Part shown: one piece after another, positions 12,601 to 26,646 of the stretch
How the letters are laid out: each line of letters begins with the position of its first letter
Numbering within the stretch: position 1 is the first letter of the stretch
Assembly: GCA_023101725.1 (NCBI GenBank)
Contig: JALJCO010001385.1
Location: 124,001-188,000, forward strand
Length of the DNA stretch: 64,000 nucleotides
Direction of reading: 5' to 3'
Origin: Atherinomorus stipes
Lineage: Eukaryota > Chordata > Actinopteri > Atheriniformes > Atherinidae
The notes under the pieces: model-generated
Database searches by the model: none
What the model was told of the DNA's origin: nothing
The model's input: the letters and a program-made list of their open reading frames with translations, nothing else
Position numbers and translations under genes: made by a program

Positions 12601-14589
12601 GAATACAGAGAAGATGTTTGGAGGGGGAAGCGAGAGCACAATATCAAACGAAGAAAGAGAAAAAGGAACAAGGAAAAGCAAGATGAAAAGGAGTAAGATA
12701 TTCAGTGCTTGGATTTTTAAAATGTTTTTTCCAATTACACACTTTTCCATGTTCTGAGGCAGAAGTTGCATGCTAAATAGTGCAATCTCTTCACTGTTAC
12801 CAGTGTTACGCTCCGCCTCCTAACGGAGCAAAAGCTGATTACCCTTTACTGAAAGCTGTTTGGCTCAGGTGTTCTCTACAATTTTTGTTGAAATTGAGGC
12901 TACACAGAGATACTCCAGTTCAAATATTGCCTTTCTGTTCATTTAGGTTTGCTCTTTGTTTGGCTTCGACCCTGCTTACTCAAGGGTTTTTGTATCTGTC
13001 TCTTAGAGTGGATTTCAGGACAGTTACTACATGTTTTCATTTTTTTCTCCTGGCAACACATAATGAGAAAAAGAAAGACCTTTTAAAGCATCTTTCCCTC
13101 CGCCATCGGGCAAGGATGACTAAGGCCCCATTTGAACAATTGGAGGAAACTTATGGAGACGGGGAGTGTTTAAAGGAATGAAAGCAGCCAGAAAACACAC
13201 TATCTTGTGATAACCAGCGCTTTCTTTCATTATCTCAACACAAAAACCTCCACCTTGGAAAAACTGCACTCACTGTGTTGCTTCATTGAAAAACAAAACA
13301 ATGAAAACAAAAAGGTAGGGGAAAGCAAGGAAAAAAAGATTTATTTTTTTTTGTTGTTTTTTTTTTTTTTACATTTTTCAAAGTGAGAGAGATAGTTGCA
13401 TTGTTTAGTACAAATACTTACTCCCAGGGATCCAGTCCTTAGACAACTGAGTGTCTGCAGGAGACATCTGTGAAGCTTGACCTTGTGACCCCGGAAAGAA
13501 TGCTCTTAAGGTGGGGGGAAAACTGCCTTTTCCACTGCATCATGGCCTACAGGACAGCCCAGCAGCAGCACAACAAGCACACATGTCGAAGAAACACAAC
13601 AGTACAACAGTTAGTCAATGAAATGAAAAACAGGTTGGAAAAAGTAGGCTATACATACTGAATAAGGAGATCATTTGAAAAGAAGAAAAGAGTTGTAAGA
13701 AAAAAGAAGCAAAGTGAAAATGAGGGGGGAAAAAAATTGGAGGCAAATACTATGTAACAGAAAACATAGACAGACTTGGGCTGAATGATGCCTCGCAGCC
13801 TTGACTGTCTCTTACTCCTTTGGCCCCCCATGAGATCATTTTCATCCTTTGAGTCAAAAGGAAGCCTGGTTGAAAATGAAAGGTTACACAAGCCAGAGCC
13901 CAAGCCCTCGGAATGAGAGAGGAGAAGATCCCTACTGCAAGGACCCTGCTGCTATTCAAAGCACCTGCCATTGTGTGGGCGCTCATCCAGGCCCATTGTT
14001 GTGCAGAAATTAGTCGTGCTCCCTTTGGCTCCCTTTGGCTCCAGAGGCATGCGGCAGACCCCCTTGTTGTTTTGGGTTCAGATACGTGGTTGGATAGATG
14101 CGTGGCCCCGGCTACTATCACCACTGGCTGTGGCCCTTTGCCCTCTCTCCCACAGCACAGTATATATATTTTTTTCCTCATCTACTCTGTTGTTCCCTTC
14201 TGAAGAACACTTTCAGGCCAACATTCCTATAGTTTTCTCTCATTCTTTTGTACTCCTACTCTCCTTTGGTGTATATGCTTATTGTTCTTTGGAGCACCCT
14301 CATTATACCCATGGTTAGATTTTAAGGGCCTCTCCCTTTGATTTTTGGTCTCGTGGGGAGTGAGTGGTGGGCTGGTGGGAGCTGTAGGGCTGGCCCAGCT
14401 CTCAGGACTCCCCAGCCAGCGTCTCAGAGAGTGGGCTTGGGGGTATTGTTGAACTGGGTTCCGTGGTAGAAGCACTGGTGCTACCGCTAGTACAGGGGGA
14501 GGATGTGAGGGTAAAATTGAAAAGTCAATAGCAAAGGCCGCATGAAAAAAAAAGGGTGAAACAAAAGGAGATGGAGAGCTTCAAAAAGC

Positions 14590-14800
14590 TGAGAGCTATG
14601 TAGCGCTACTAATTAATAGCATCAGAAGAAGAGCTTTTTTTCTTCCTTCTGGAAATTTAATGCTGCATATTAACTTGCAAGGCAGGATGATTAAGAGCTA
14701 ATACTGTGAGTCAGGTCCATCTCACTGCCAGACCAGACTTTTTATTAGGGACGAGTAATGTCTTGGAATTGATAATGTCTATAGAAAATGTAAACAAGGA
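14590..14800. promoter_or_regulatory. Candidate conserved intronic enhancer block
   Basis: This unique sequence has CTACTAATTAATAGC at about 14607-14621, AATTTAATGCTGCATATTAAC and GGATGATTAAGAGCTAATAC. The paired TAATTA-type cores are typical of homeodomain-bound elements. Called by eye. Confidence 0.33.
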
Positions 14801-15129
14801 GAAACTTGCATTAAATTGCTAGGATCTTCAGTGTCCTTTAGGACTAAGCTGCAAAGAAGAAGAATAGTTAAAAAAAAAAAAGAAAAAAGAAAACACAGAG
14901 CACACAGAATGACACTGCTAACAGTAGGTATACATATTGGAATATTCACATATTTCTTGACTGTTCTTGAGTTTGCACATTATTGCATTATGCATTATGA
15001 TTTATTGTAAGGGAGTCTCCTTTTTTCATGGAGTTAATGAAAAGGAAACGTCCGTGAGCACGATGAAATACGACTTTTGGTGGGTCAGCAAGACAGAGTG
15101 ACAGTAATCTGAAGCAAGGCTTTGCAATT

Positions 15130-15500
15130 TGTATTTTTTTTTACTGCTGTAATAGGCTCTTGTCCCACTGATCCTGCTATCGCAATTTCCACATGCCAAC
15201 AGCTGTCAAGCCCCTAAAATCAAAATTAGCACCATGGAATTGGGCCTTAATGAAATGACCTGCTGGATTTACCTTAAGGAGCAAGGCGGACAGTCAATAC
15301 TAGCCTTGTCAAAACCATCTCTCTGCATGCTGCAGTCCCATTAACGAAAGGAAATAGTCTCGAGTAAATGTATTAAGCACTACTTCCACCTTCTAATTAT
15401 ATTTTTCCCCTCTCCCTTCATAATTCATTCACTCTTTCATTAGTTTTTAATATTGAAGAAGGCTTTTAACTGACTCTTCAGACTTCATTGGGTCACCAGT
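15130..15500. promoter_or_regulatory. Candidate conserved intronic enhancer block
   Basis: About 370 bp of complex sequence lack simple repeats apart from a T-run at the left edge. Motifs include CAGCTGTCAAG, AAAATTAGC, CCTTAATGAAATGACC, CCATTAACGAAAG, TCTAATTATA and CATAATTCATTCA. It is one of the longer enhancer-like blocks in this intron. Conservation is inferred from appearance only. Confidence 0.38.
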
Positions 15501-17435
15501 TATTTGTCACTGTGTATTAGGGGAATGTCAAAAGAGTCTATGCTTAATATTGGAAATGAATGTAGTGTATCACTGCTAGGATGGTGAAAATACATCTGCA
15601 AGAAGGTTTATTTTTCATAGCAGAAATCTAACAATTTATTCATAATTAAATGCAAAATAATAGTTTTAAGGATTGTACCTGGAATCCAAAATTCTTGGTT
15701 ATGCCCTGCCTCTGCTTTCTATAAGAAAAAGTTAATGTGTGCCAAGGCCCATTGGAAGACACTGGTCCCTGGTTATTGACTTGTAAAGGAGCCCGTAGGT
15801 GAGGGGTCTTGACAAGACATGAGCAGCTGACTCTCTTGTAAAGCTGTATCTGATTGCTCTGCTAGTTGGCTCCCCAGAGAGATTCACTCTACCCTCTGTT
15901 GATCAGACTCTTATTCACGGCTGTATGGAAAAATGCAGTTATAAAAAGGATGAAAGTAGTTTCACAAAACGAGACGCTCTTGTTCTGTATGCCAGGATTA
16001 CCTGCTTAAGTGAGAATAAAAATCAGGGAGGAGAGGAAGGGAGCAAAGAAATCAGTGGTTAGGTGAAAGTGTCGCATCCATGAGTACATATGATATCTTA
16101 CTGACAAAGAACTTGTCATATTTATTTTTTGGGAAATTATGTGTGATGATCTTGTTGAAAAGGCCATTTGCATTCATGTGGATGTGATTGCTTGAGAATA
16201 ACAGATATATAACTGGCAGAAAAAGCAGCCATCACCCAAACAAGATTCTCACTCCAAACAGATCTGACTAATTTATAAGGGTAAACTGCACTGACAGAGA
16301 GAGATAGATGCAGGTGAAGGGAGGAAGTTTTCTTTGAGTCTCCAGAGCAGGCCAACCCAAAGCCCTAAAGGGATCTCTCTCAGTTTGAACTTTATCAGGG
16401 GCTACGCTTAATCAATACGTTATCGGAAAAAGAATTAATTACTAAAGCAGAATAAAACAGCTGCATTTTAAACCAAGGATTCATCAATTCTGTAATCTCT
16501 TGGTTACAGCCCAGGTGTCAGGAGGATCATTTCAGCTCCATGTAATGAGGAACTGTGGGAGTTTACCCCAACCCTCTGTTGTCCTCCTCCTCCCCTCTCT
16601 GTTTCTGACCCCTCCCTCCAACCAATGCACTCTCTATTTTTTTTTATCTACCATAATTTCCCACCTTCTCACTTGATTGTCATACACTTGCAGTTCTCAG
16701 TCTATTTTACACTTTCCCTTGCCCCATTTTTAAGAGACCAACTGTATTACACTGTATTAAAAGCTCCCACACTCAACTGCATTCCCACCAAATTCCTATC
16801 TTCACAGGGATGTGATGCAAAAGTATTAAAGTTGAAATCTCTGGTGCGAAAGCTGACTAGAACGGGACATTCCTGCTGCTGCAGCCATCAAGCTGGACAT
16901 TCCTTTGCTTAGGCTGGGATACTGCTGGTTTTGCAAAAATAGGGGAGTGTAAGAATTGGGGAGGGGGCGGTTTAATGCACATAAAACAATATCCCATGCT
17001 TAGGTAAAATACTGTTTTTCCTTTTTTTTGTTGTTCAAAATGTGTGACAGTCAGAGCAGAAGAACTTGCAATAAAATAAATGGTTTCTGGTGAGTCGTAC
17101 TGGGGGGACAGAAATGCCATGTCGGAAGCATCCCTAGTGACAAAATAGCCATGGTCACAATGTTGTCACTGCCAATGCCATCCACCTCTCGGAGCCCTTG
17201 ACCCCAGCCCAAAGCCTGCAAACGGACTGTCCTTGACTTCCCATAATGGGGGATTTCAAGGCAGGTTGAGAAGGGGTTATGGGTGATGAATTGGGTTTTT
17301 AGTGAGCTCATTAGGAAGCCAAACAGAGTTTAGACTGGCGGAGCGGAGCAACAGTGCAGTAATCAGTTCTGCTCGCTTTGTTCCCTGCCTCCAGGACATT
17401 TGTGTGAAAAAAAAAAGAGAGAGAGCGGGGAGAAG

Positions 17436-17456
17436 AAAAAAAAAAAAAAAAAAAAA
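17436..17456. repeat. Poly(A) homopolymer run
   Basis: Twenty-one consecutive A follow an AG-rich purine stretch (17407-17435). No target-site duplication or retroposed gene body was recognised next to it, so it is treated as a simple repeat. Confidence 0.85.
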
Positions 17457-20400
17457 CTTCATGGCATTTGGCTGATGAGAGGACTGCTGGGCTGTTGAGC
17501 AGAGGGTACAGTCTGATGGTTGACTTGTTGATTTATAAACCTTTTAATTCATTTACTCTTTTAACCTTCCAACTCTATGCACAGCCATTCAATAACTGTT
17601 AAACTTTGCTCTGATGCCACTGTACATCAGGTGTCTGTATTAAATCCAAGTTTCCATCCTCTTTAAGTATTAAACAAGTTTGTTTGTTCAGTTTTAGGTT
17701 GTAATTGAGGATAGAGTCACTCCTGATGCTGTTATTTTACATTGTTTCAAATGGTGAAAGTTGCTCTGAATCAAGAAACCACAGCCAGTTAAAACTGGCA
17801 ACTAGCCTACAGCTTCCCTCCCTGGTTTAGGTAGAGGCGTGACACACAGTAATTCTTAGACAGGATCATAAAGTCATTTTTTCACTAGCAATTGGATCCA
17901 TATGATGCTTCTGTGTCCTTTTAATGTCTTTTTTCTCATTAATCTTTTCTTTATTTTCAGCTTTCATGATGTTATCAATCCAAAGTAAGGTACCTTTGGA
18001 TTTTTTTTTTGCAAACACAAGCTCGGAAACAGCTTGTTTTACTAATTATCATGCTTGTTTCAATTCAGCATAGACCAAATACTTTAGGGAAATACCTGTT
18101 CTTTAATATCTTATGCAGCATCAAACCCTAGGATTTGGATATGCTTCTCTGGGTACATCCAGCTCTGTTTTCTATTATAACAATTATGAATTATAGAGTG
18201 AGTAATGTCGATATGTGTGCTTTTATCCAGTAAGAATAGCTCTGTTGTAGCATATTAAAGGAAAAAAGAAGTACAAAATGTTAGTAGATACAAGAAAGAT
18301 TTACAGTTCTACACTGACAAGTTTCTAAATTTGTTTATGAAGAAACAAGTGATGAACTGAGATTACCTGTGAGACCAATTAACCCCATTCGATTCTGAAT
18401 GTAAGGGAGGAGCAGCAACAGCTCCTACTGCAGTGTTTAGAGGGCAGGGGGAGCAGGGTGGAGTTGTCAGGGAGGCAGAGAGTGTGAAATGCCTGGTGGA
18501 GACCCAGAGCCCTTCATTAGCCACTGATCCCTGTCTGCTGAGTGAGGGGCAGTCATGGGCATCACAACTCCCTTTTAGTTCGCCCCTAAAAAAGCGGGGT
18601 GAGGGGGTGGAGGGTAGCTCCCCCATCCCCTGCAATTTAGCCCTTTGCCATTCATGCAAATTGGGTCCTGACATCTGCAACAGCCTGCCTCCTTTCTTTT
18701 ATACATCTTTATTCCATGTCTTTTCTTTGAATCTTTCTTTGCTTCCAAAATAAAGCCCATTTTAGCTGGCGGAGTCTTATTGCAGCTGACATGCATTCTT
18801 TATATGCAATCTACCTCTTTGTAAAAACTGAACTTTGCCTTATTTTAAAAAGTATATATATATATTTGAGCAGAAATGGAGGAAAGTATGAGGAAAATTA
18901 ATCCCAAGAAGTGTATTGGCCATCAAAGTCCCAATTGTCTTTCATTTATTTTTTTTGCAGGTAAGAGGTTAATAACTATTTTATATAATCTGCTCTTAGC
19001 AGATCAAAACTGTATGAAAAGATCAAAAAATTTGGAAGCAGTGACTTGTGAAGAAAAAAAAAATCAACTACACCAACAAAACAGACTTCAACTATACAAC
19101 TTGCCCCCATTCCTCCCTCTTGTTGCTGGATCCACTCTTCTTTGGCTCCAGGGGAGAAGCTGAAAGAGAAGGGTGGCTTTGCTCCAGCCCATATTTTGGG
19201 TTATAAGGTAAAATGGTCTAACTGGCTGTTAAAAACATGTTTTACCTCCAACCCTACACTCTCACCCCCTCCCCCTCTGTTTCTGTCTCTGTTCCCTCTA
19301 CTTCGACCTCACCCTCTATGGTAGGGATGTGCATAGAAGGGTCAACGCTGTGCCTGTGAGAGGCCTTGTATCGGTGGAGAGGCGATAGTTATCTGCAGCA
19401 TTCCAGGGATGACAGAGAGATATCTGCCTGATGGCAGGGTTAGGGGGCTTAGAGAAGGGGCGGAGAAGAGAGGGAGGAGAAGAGGTACAGGAGTTGTTGA
19501 GCAACTGCTGCACCCTCTCCACACCTCCCTCCTTCCTTCCCTCCATGCCTACTTGCTGCCTGACTGCTTCGCTTCCTCACGCATAGAAAAAAAAACATCT
19601 AATTAGAAGCTCTTATTCCACTTCATTTAAGGGAACACTTAATGATGTATTTTTGTGGGGCGACAACTACACATTATTTCTTATGCAAAAGAAACCACTC
19701 AGTTGTAGCCCCCAGGATTTGGATACAGCTGTGTTGAGGATGGAGATTTGTCTTTATTTCACAGGGGAGTCATGGTTGTTGTAGGTGAAGGAAGAGAAGT
19801 TGATCGTGTGCTCTAGTACACTTTTAGCCAGTGTCCTGGTGGTAAAGGGGGTAGTCGACAGGAGGCGGGTAGCGACATCTGAGTTTGGCAGGGAGACTTG
19901 CTGAAGGAGAGGGTTTGTTGTAATTGCTCTGACAGGTTTTAAGGCTGTTAATGACTCCGGCCTGAGCGCCACCAATTTGTCAGCATGCTTGCTGTTTACT
20001 AAGCTGTTGTTTTATGGTCCAGTGCAAGGGGCTGCTGCTTGTTTAAGCACAGATCAGGAAATAATCAGCGTAAAACACTGGCTGCAGTGGTGCAGCCGCA
20101 CTAAAACTGTTCCGTTTAGAGCCCTCATCTACTGTATGTATCTGATTGAGTGCAGTAAACCATATGGTGCGTTCACAAAAAAAGCACAAACATCACACTC
20201 ATGGCTTACTTATAGTTATAGATTGGATGGTCAAGTATGTGTTTTATCATTAAAGGGATTATGTTCTACTTGTTGGCACTTGTCTATGTGGCATGAGCGC
20301 GAAGCATATTGCTAGCATGTGGTTATAGCAAAAAGATCTGTAATCCCCAGTCAGCACAGAGCAACAGAGGGCTAGCTGTTCCACTAGAGTGAATAGAGCC

Positions 20401-23299
20401 TCTACACGTTTGTGCATGTGCGTATGTGAGAGAGATTGTGTGTGTGTCAAAAGCATGTGGTCCCAGAGCCGGCAAAGACCCCTTCGTAAATCCAGAGTAA
20501 ATAAAAGGGGTAACCAGACGGACAAAAGAGGAGCCCCCACTGCTTCTCTCATTCGCTGCCATTTGGGGGACTGAATGTGCTAAACGGCGCTTATGTTGGC
20601 TGAAAAGTTGAGGAGAAAAAGAGGGAAAAGGGAGGCTCTAAATCCCCTTCTTCTTTTCTCCTCATTCTCTGCAGCCAAGCCTGCAGGGATAGAGGTGGTG
20701 TAATAGGAGGGTGTTGGAGGGAGAGGTGGAGGGCTCGGTCAGAATGGCGTGCTAAGGTAGAGAATCCAAAGAAGCTCCCGCAACAACAAACCTCTTAGCT
20801 TCTGTTCTCGATCTAGTTCTATTTCACTTAAACTCTACCCGCAAGTTCTCCTCTCCCTATTTGGGCGAGCTTGGGTGAACATGCCTGACTAGTTTGGGCT
20901 GACAGGGGGCGTGGGGGGTCTGTTGTAATTAGTCACTTTAACCATAGCTTCCATAAGCCACTGCTTCCACACTCTTGCTTCATTACCCTGAAACAAACAC
21001 TGGGGCCTCCCAGTGCAAAATTACTGCGCAGCCTTTAGAGTGAGACACACACAATATCTAAAGATTTTCTGCAGTCTTTCCAGTAAATATATTAAAGTTC
21101 AACAAACTAATCTGGAGTGCTATTTCACAACTAACCATAACTAGGTTTGAATGTGGTTTGCAGTTATTCATAAATTGCAGAGCAGCAGAGAAAGAGCACT
21201 TTTGGTGTACTGATAGCTATAATATGTGTTAGCTGTGGTCATATCTATAATACTTCCAGGACTGGCTAGACCACAGTGACTCCCTTAGGGGCCCGGTACC
21301 TCCTAGACATGAAGCATGGGCTCTGGTGTCATTAGAACTCCCTCTCCTCTCAGCATTAACTGTAGCACACTTTGTACTAACACAATTTTTTTGTATAAGA
21401 ACTCCTGAAGCGACCCTGAATGTGCCAGCATTAGATAAGCAGAGTTGCAATGTGTTTACAGTCCTTTCCTAGCCCGATAATGAGCTCAGCCCTGAGACCA
21501 ATTTACTCACAAGGAGATATATCTGAATGCATTTTTAATAACCACCCACTGGTGATGAGAGAGGGAATGTATGTGAGCGTAATGTGCTCTTGGACTCATG
21601 CTTGTTTGTTCGCCTGTGTGCTCATTCACTCTCTCTTACCCTCATTGCGTCCGGTCATTGTCTTCCATCTTGCCTGATTACACTGTCTCGGCTTCCATGC
21701 ATACGAAAATATGCACAGAAACTTTCATTGCAAGCACTTTAAGTCAAGATCTTGATAGAGGGAGCAAGGAGGCAAAGGGGATAAAGGTTGAGGGAAGATA
21801 GAAAAAGAGGGGAGAGTGGGTTGTGGAAGTGTAGGTGGAGTGGGGGGGGGTGTCTTTTTTCCGTCTCCAAGGGCGCTGCTTTTCCAAAAGTGCCTGGGGC
21901 TACACTCCAGCACCTCGGCTCCCCTAGGCCTTTCGACTGCCTCCTAATAGCCAACCCCCATCTGTGTCACATGGGCAGATGATGGGACGCTTCCCTCTGC
22001 TCTGCCCTGCACTTTTTTCCTCACCCAATTTTTTTTTCAGAGTGCACATCCACGCAGGTTAGAATGGCAGAGTTGCCAGGGAACAGTCAGAAGCCATTAG
22101 CGTTTGGGACAATTTGCCCTGCAGCGTTCCTTCTCTCGCTCATAAGAAAGGAGTGGGGGTGGATGCAAAGCACCAGCTCTCCTTTAGATGTAATGAGATT
22201 GAGCAAGTTGGATCTTCTTTATTCTATTTCTACTCCTTCTTCATTGCTCCTGCTTCATCTCGCTTCTCTTCTTTCTTTCTTTTTCTTTCTTTCTCTTTAT
22301 ACTGTGTCCACACATGATTTTTCTCCATTCTCTTGAGAGAATGTACATCTGCATGTAAATAGAAATTAAAAACAACTATTAAAAAAAAACTACACAAAAT
22401 TAATGCTTGAATGCTGCATGCCTGATCTGTGGACGCGCACTAGTATCTGTGTGCATGTAAGCTAGAGAAGATCTGAAAGGCAGCGGAGTCTGGTTTCATC
22501 CTTGCGGGCTGGGGCAGGAGGCAGCAAGCATGCTGGGTAATGAAGTGACAGGTCAGTCTGTAAATACGCACGGGTCGCACTGGTCCTGGCCAGGGGGAAG
22601 GCTATCGCATTGCAGTGAAAATGGAAACGTCAATAAAATTAATCTGCCAGCCTTTTGGCCACTGTGTGGTTCTATTGGATGAGCCTGACTGCTCACAGCA
22701 GGAAAGGGATTTGGAGACAAGCTCGAAAATCAACACAAAACCTAGCGGCATACAAACAAACACCAAACTGTGTATCAACATTATTCAGTGGGCCTCAAAA
22801 GCAGAGAAACAAAGGGGGAGGTGGTTAAAATTCACAGCTCACTAGTTGTGTTTTTATTGAAGTTTGGAAACAAACTGAGGGAGTTAGACTCAGCTTCCGT
22901 CTGGGTCGCATTTCTCAGGAAGCCCCTCGCAGTCAGGGTAGGGCTATGGCCAGACCAAAGTTTATTGTTTTAGGCTTTCCTGAACAAGGATTCGTACTTA
23001 GCCTGGGATTTATGGCATTTGCCACTAATGAATGCCCATTCTACAATTACAACACCCCTTGTCTGTGTCCCCATTCCCATATGTCCTTCAGGAGGGCCGT
23101 TGCTTCTTTAACTTCACACAGGGAGCGCAAAGTCGGCACTTCTCTGTTTTCCTCTTTCGTGTGGCTCTGCCCTAATGATGTGGAAGGAAAACACTGAGCA
23201 CAGACAGAAAAGAGACAGAGAAGAAAAAGAGGGAAAAACAGGGGGCAGAAAAAAGGAAAAGAAAGAGGAAAGAGTTTGAAGTGCAGGGCCCCTGCTGGC

Positions 23300-23430
23300 C
23301 ATGTATTCTTCATTTATTTTGCATTTGATTACGCCACTAGTCGGATCCTTTTTCTTTCCTCCTTTTTAATGTTATTAGTTCAAATATTTATGCGAGATTA
23401 AGGCTTGTATAGGTGGTTGTGATTGATGCC
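23300..23430. promoter_or_regulatory. Candidate enhancer block with a PBX-HOX consensus
   Basis: GCATTTGATTACGCC, TTTTTAATGTTATTAG, TTTATGCGAGATTAAGG and an exact TGATTGATG (23420-23428, PBX-HOX consensus TGATTGAT) lie within 130 bp. There is no clear adjacent MEIS site. Motif-based inference. Confidence 0.3.
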
Positions 23431-23939
23431 TCCCCAAAAACAGGAGGACATGTGCGTCTGAATTTGGAGAATGTCAGGGTCCTTTTCTTCCTTAGTGGAG
23501 GAGTTTTTCAGATACATAATTTAGATGCCCTCAAGGAAGGCTTTCAAGGCATTTGTGCCCGGGGGCAAGAAAAAATAACCATGACTGTTAAAAGTAAATC
23601 ATTTTTGCTAATGCACAATTAATGCTGGGGAAGAGGAACAAGAAAAAAGCAAGGGACAAAGATGGAAACTTCGATTTGAAGGAGAAATCGTGCCAGCATA
23701 ACTTCATGTTTTCCTCACGAAATCAAACACTGATGGACATTAATGCGGGCAAAGCTGCTGCTGGCCTGTCATGCTAATCTCGTAGTGTGTGTGTGTGGGG
23801 GGGTGTTTAGGTTTGGGGAGGGTGAGAGAAGAGGACGACGAGTTCATTATGTGCATCGAAGTGCAACAATGAACCTCCCCAAATCACATATCAGTGCGCA
23901 CGCACCTCAATTGGATGTCATGAATTCATGAATGTGTAT

Positions 23940-24060
23940 TACTGTACATATCTGCATAACTCCATTCTGTCCCCTTTGGCTCTCTTCAAAGGATGGGGAA
24001 AATGCTCTATGTTATGTCAAGCATGCAAATTTAATTGAATTAATGACATGAGTCCTTGTC
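23940..24060. promoter_or_regulatory. Candidate octamer plus homeodomain element
   Basis: A perfect octamer ATGCAAAT (24023-24030) abuts TTAATTGAATTAATGACA (from 24031). This gives a POU site next to a near-palindromic homeodomain site, about 450 bp upstream of the next exon. The arrangement resembles POU/homeobox enhancers. Function not tested. Confidence 0.33.
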
Positions 24061-24436
24061 TGTACTGTACTTGAAGGCTCCTTGACCATTTTCTGTCTCA
24101 GATTCTTCCTACTGTTGTCATGGAAGGAGGAACACAGTGTTTTAGAGTCCAACCATAACATTAAAGTCATCAACCCCTTTCTCGTGCTCTGGGGTATAGG
24201 GCAGCTCTACTAGGCCTCTGTGTAAACCCCTCACTCTCTGTACCAGCCCTCTTCTAAGGCCATCTTAATCCCCCTACCTCCACATCCTTACTGCACAACA
24301 CCAGCTTTGCTACAGCAAGTCTTTCAGCCTCAGTGCACCACTTTTGAATTACTTTATCTGTATCTGTGGTATTTGTCCATTTATCCATTTTTCATGAGCC
24401 TTAAACTCAGCTTTGACTTTCTGTACTTCTATTTGA

Positions 24437-24679
<243 letters not shown>

Positions 24680-25659
24680 TGAAGATGCACATGCATGAAT
24701 GCTGCCCATTTAGAGACACACACATTAAAAAAAAAGCATGCATAAGCACACACACCTGTCACAGAGTAGTTGCAGTGGGAGCAAGCGAAAGATTGATGGC
24801 AATGTTGTGATGCTCACCTGTCAGCCGCCTGTCAGAGGGACACAGTGACCAGGTCAATCTAATCAGTCTAGACTGTTTGCTTTGCTCAGCAAACTCTGGA
24901 TGATCAGGAAAGGGATCAACAATCCTTGACATTTACTACAGTATGAGATGCACTGACTGGCCTCAAGAAAGTTTCTCAGCATATAAAGAGGATTAATAGT
25001 TAATGGACAACAACAGTGAGTGTAAAGGTGTGTAAGGACAGAGGATACAGAGGGTACTTTTTCATTTAAAATGCAGTTTTTCAAAGGAATGAAACACTTC
25101 ATCCAATCATCTCTCTCAGTTTTAAAGCTAATGAACTTATACTAATACATTTCTTCCTCGTGGCTGTAAGGAAATTGTTTGTTTGCCAAGCATTTCAAGC
25201 AGACAGCTCTAATACTGGCTCATTCTCTTCACAAAACATATTTTAAAGACACTTAGTAAATTAATGTCCACTGTCGTCTATATTTCTATGCATCTGCCTG
25301 TGTCTTAGTAAAAGGGGGTGGTCCACATGTCCCCTCACCCTTGCAAATGTCAGGACATTATCAGAACATCAGGCTGTATTGATTTTGGTACATAGGTCAG
25401 ATTTCAGAAGGAGGTGGCCACGCCGGGACACATAAGCTGCTTGAGCTTGTGCCTCCCTGTCCCAGAGATGGAGGGACGATGTAGGGGGATGGGCAAAGTA
25501 AAAGACAAGAGAAAGCGAGAGAGACTTAGTTTAGAGCTGTAGTCTTACAGATCATCCTCACTTTCAAGAAGGTCAGGTGCCCCTGTGCACCCTGTATCCC
25601 TTCACCCCCACCACCACTACCAAAGTGCCCACTCCCAGCTCAAAGCCCCCTCTACCCTG

Positions 25660-26050
25660 ATTACCTAACCAAAAGCCCAAGTAATAAGCGGCCAGCAAAT
25701 ACAGCCTAATTGAAAGGGCTGTAAATCCATTACATATTGGTCAGGGATAATCAGGAGTGCTTTAATCACTTTTATCTATTCAGGAGCAGTGAAGCTGCAA
25801 CAGCAAAGCCCCGAGCCTCACAGGCCTTAGCGGCTCCACCACGCCAGTCTGCACGCTTATTATTCTCATCATTATCAAAATGACTTCACAGCTGTTCACA
25901 GCTCCATCGCTCCCTGACTGGAGACCTCTCACCAAACTGCACAGGCCAAGCTTCATTCAGAGGCTTAAAGGCAGGAGTGAAGCTAAACTTTTATTACCAT
26001 TAACTGTTATTAAAGAGAGCATTTAATTCTGCCATTGGCCTTTTATGTTT
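25660..26050. promoter_or_regulatory. Candidate conserved intronic enhancer block
   Basis: This repeat-free block holds AAGTAATAAGCGG, CCTAATTGAAAGG, GGGATAATCAGG, GCTTTAATCAC, TTATTATTCTCATCATTATC, TTTATTACCATTAACTG and GCATTTAATTCTGCC. The even spread of homeodomain-type cores over almost 400 bp is enhancer-like. Conservation not tested. Confidence 0.38.
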
Positions 26051-26630
26051 TCTCTGAGCTCAACTCTGCTTGGAGTGCCCTGTGTAAGAGAGTGGGACAA
26101 AAAAACAAACCCAATTGCTTTATTGAGGCTGAATTTATTGTCAGTTCATATATGCATGCATGAAATGAATAAACACACCATGTGTGTAGACTACAAATTT
26201 TACTGATTTGCATTTTCCTTGATGAAAGCCTCACACAGTTTCAGCATTCCCTTCTGTGCAGACCCTCAGGAAGAGTCGCCAACAATTTTCTTTAGAATTG
26301 TTTTAAAGTTGAAAGAGTGGTTAGGAACGAAGGGGGAAGAGCCCAGAATTGGGCACATCTTTCAGAAACCTGGTGAATCCAGACAGAGCAGAGCTTTCAA
26401 GGCCTTCTTTTTCTTCCCCTCTTTCTTTTATCACATCCCCTGCTTGTGGATGTTCTCCAATCTTTATTTGTTTCTTTTGTGCAAAGCCCTGGCCAGTCTT
26501 GTACAAATTATAATCCCTCCCTTTTAACCTGCCTTCATTTCTTTGCTGTGGAAGAGGACTAATTGAATTATCCCCCTTCTCTTCTCACCATCCAGTTCTC
26601 CCACCCATAAACTCTCTCTCTCACACACAT

Positions 26631-26646
26631 ACACACACACACACAC
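26631..26646. repeat. (CA)n microsatellite
   Basis: Eight perfect CA units follow an imperfect CT/CA stretch beginning near 26615. Confidence 0.8.

Noticed and set aside
17400..17460. Poly(A) as the tail of a retroposed element or SINE
   Set aside because: No tRNA-like head, box A/B or flanking target-site duplication was seen; it is preceded only by purine-rich simple sequence.
23284..23300. CTCF motif on the minus strand (CCAGCAGGGGCCC)
   Set aside because: It has a mismatch in the critical GGC part of the core, weaker than the site at 48334-48346.
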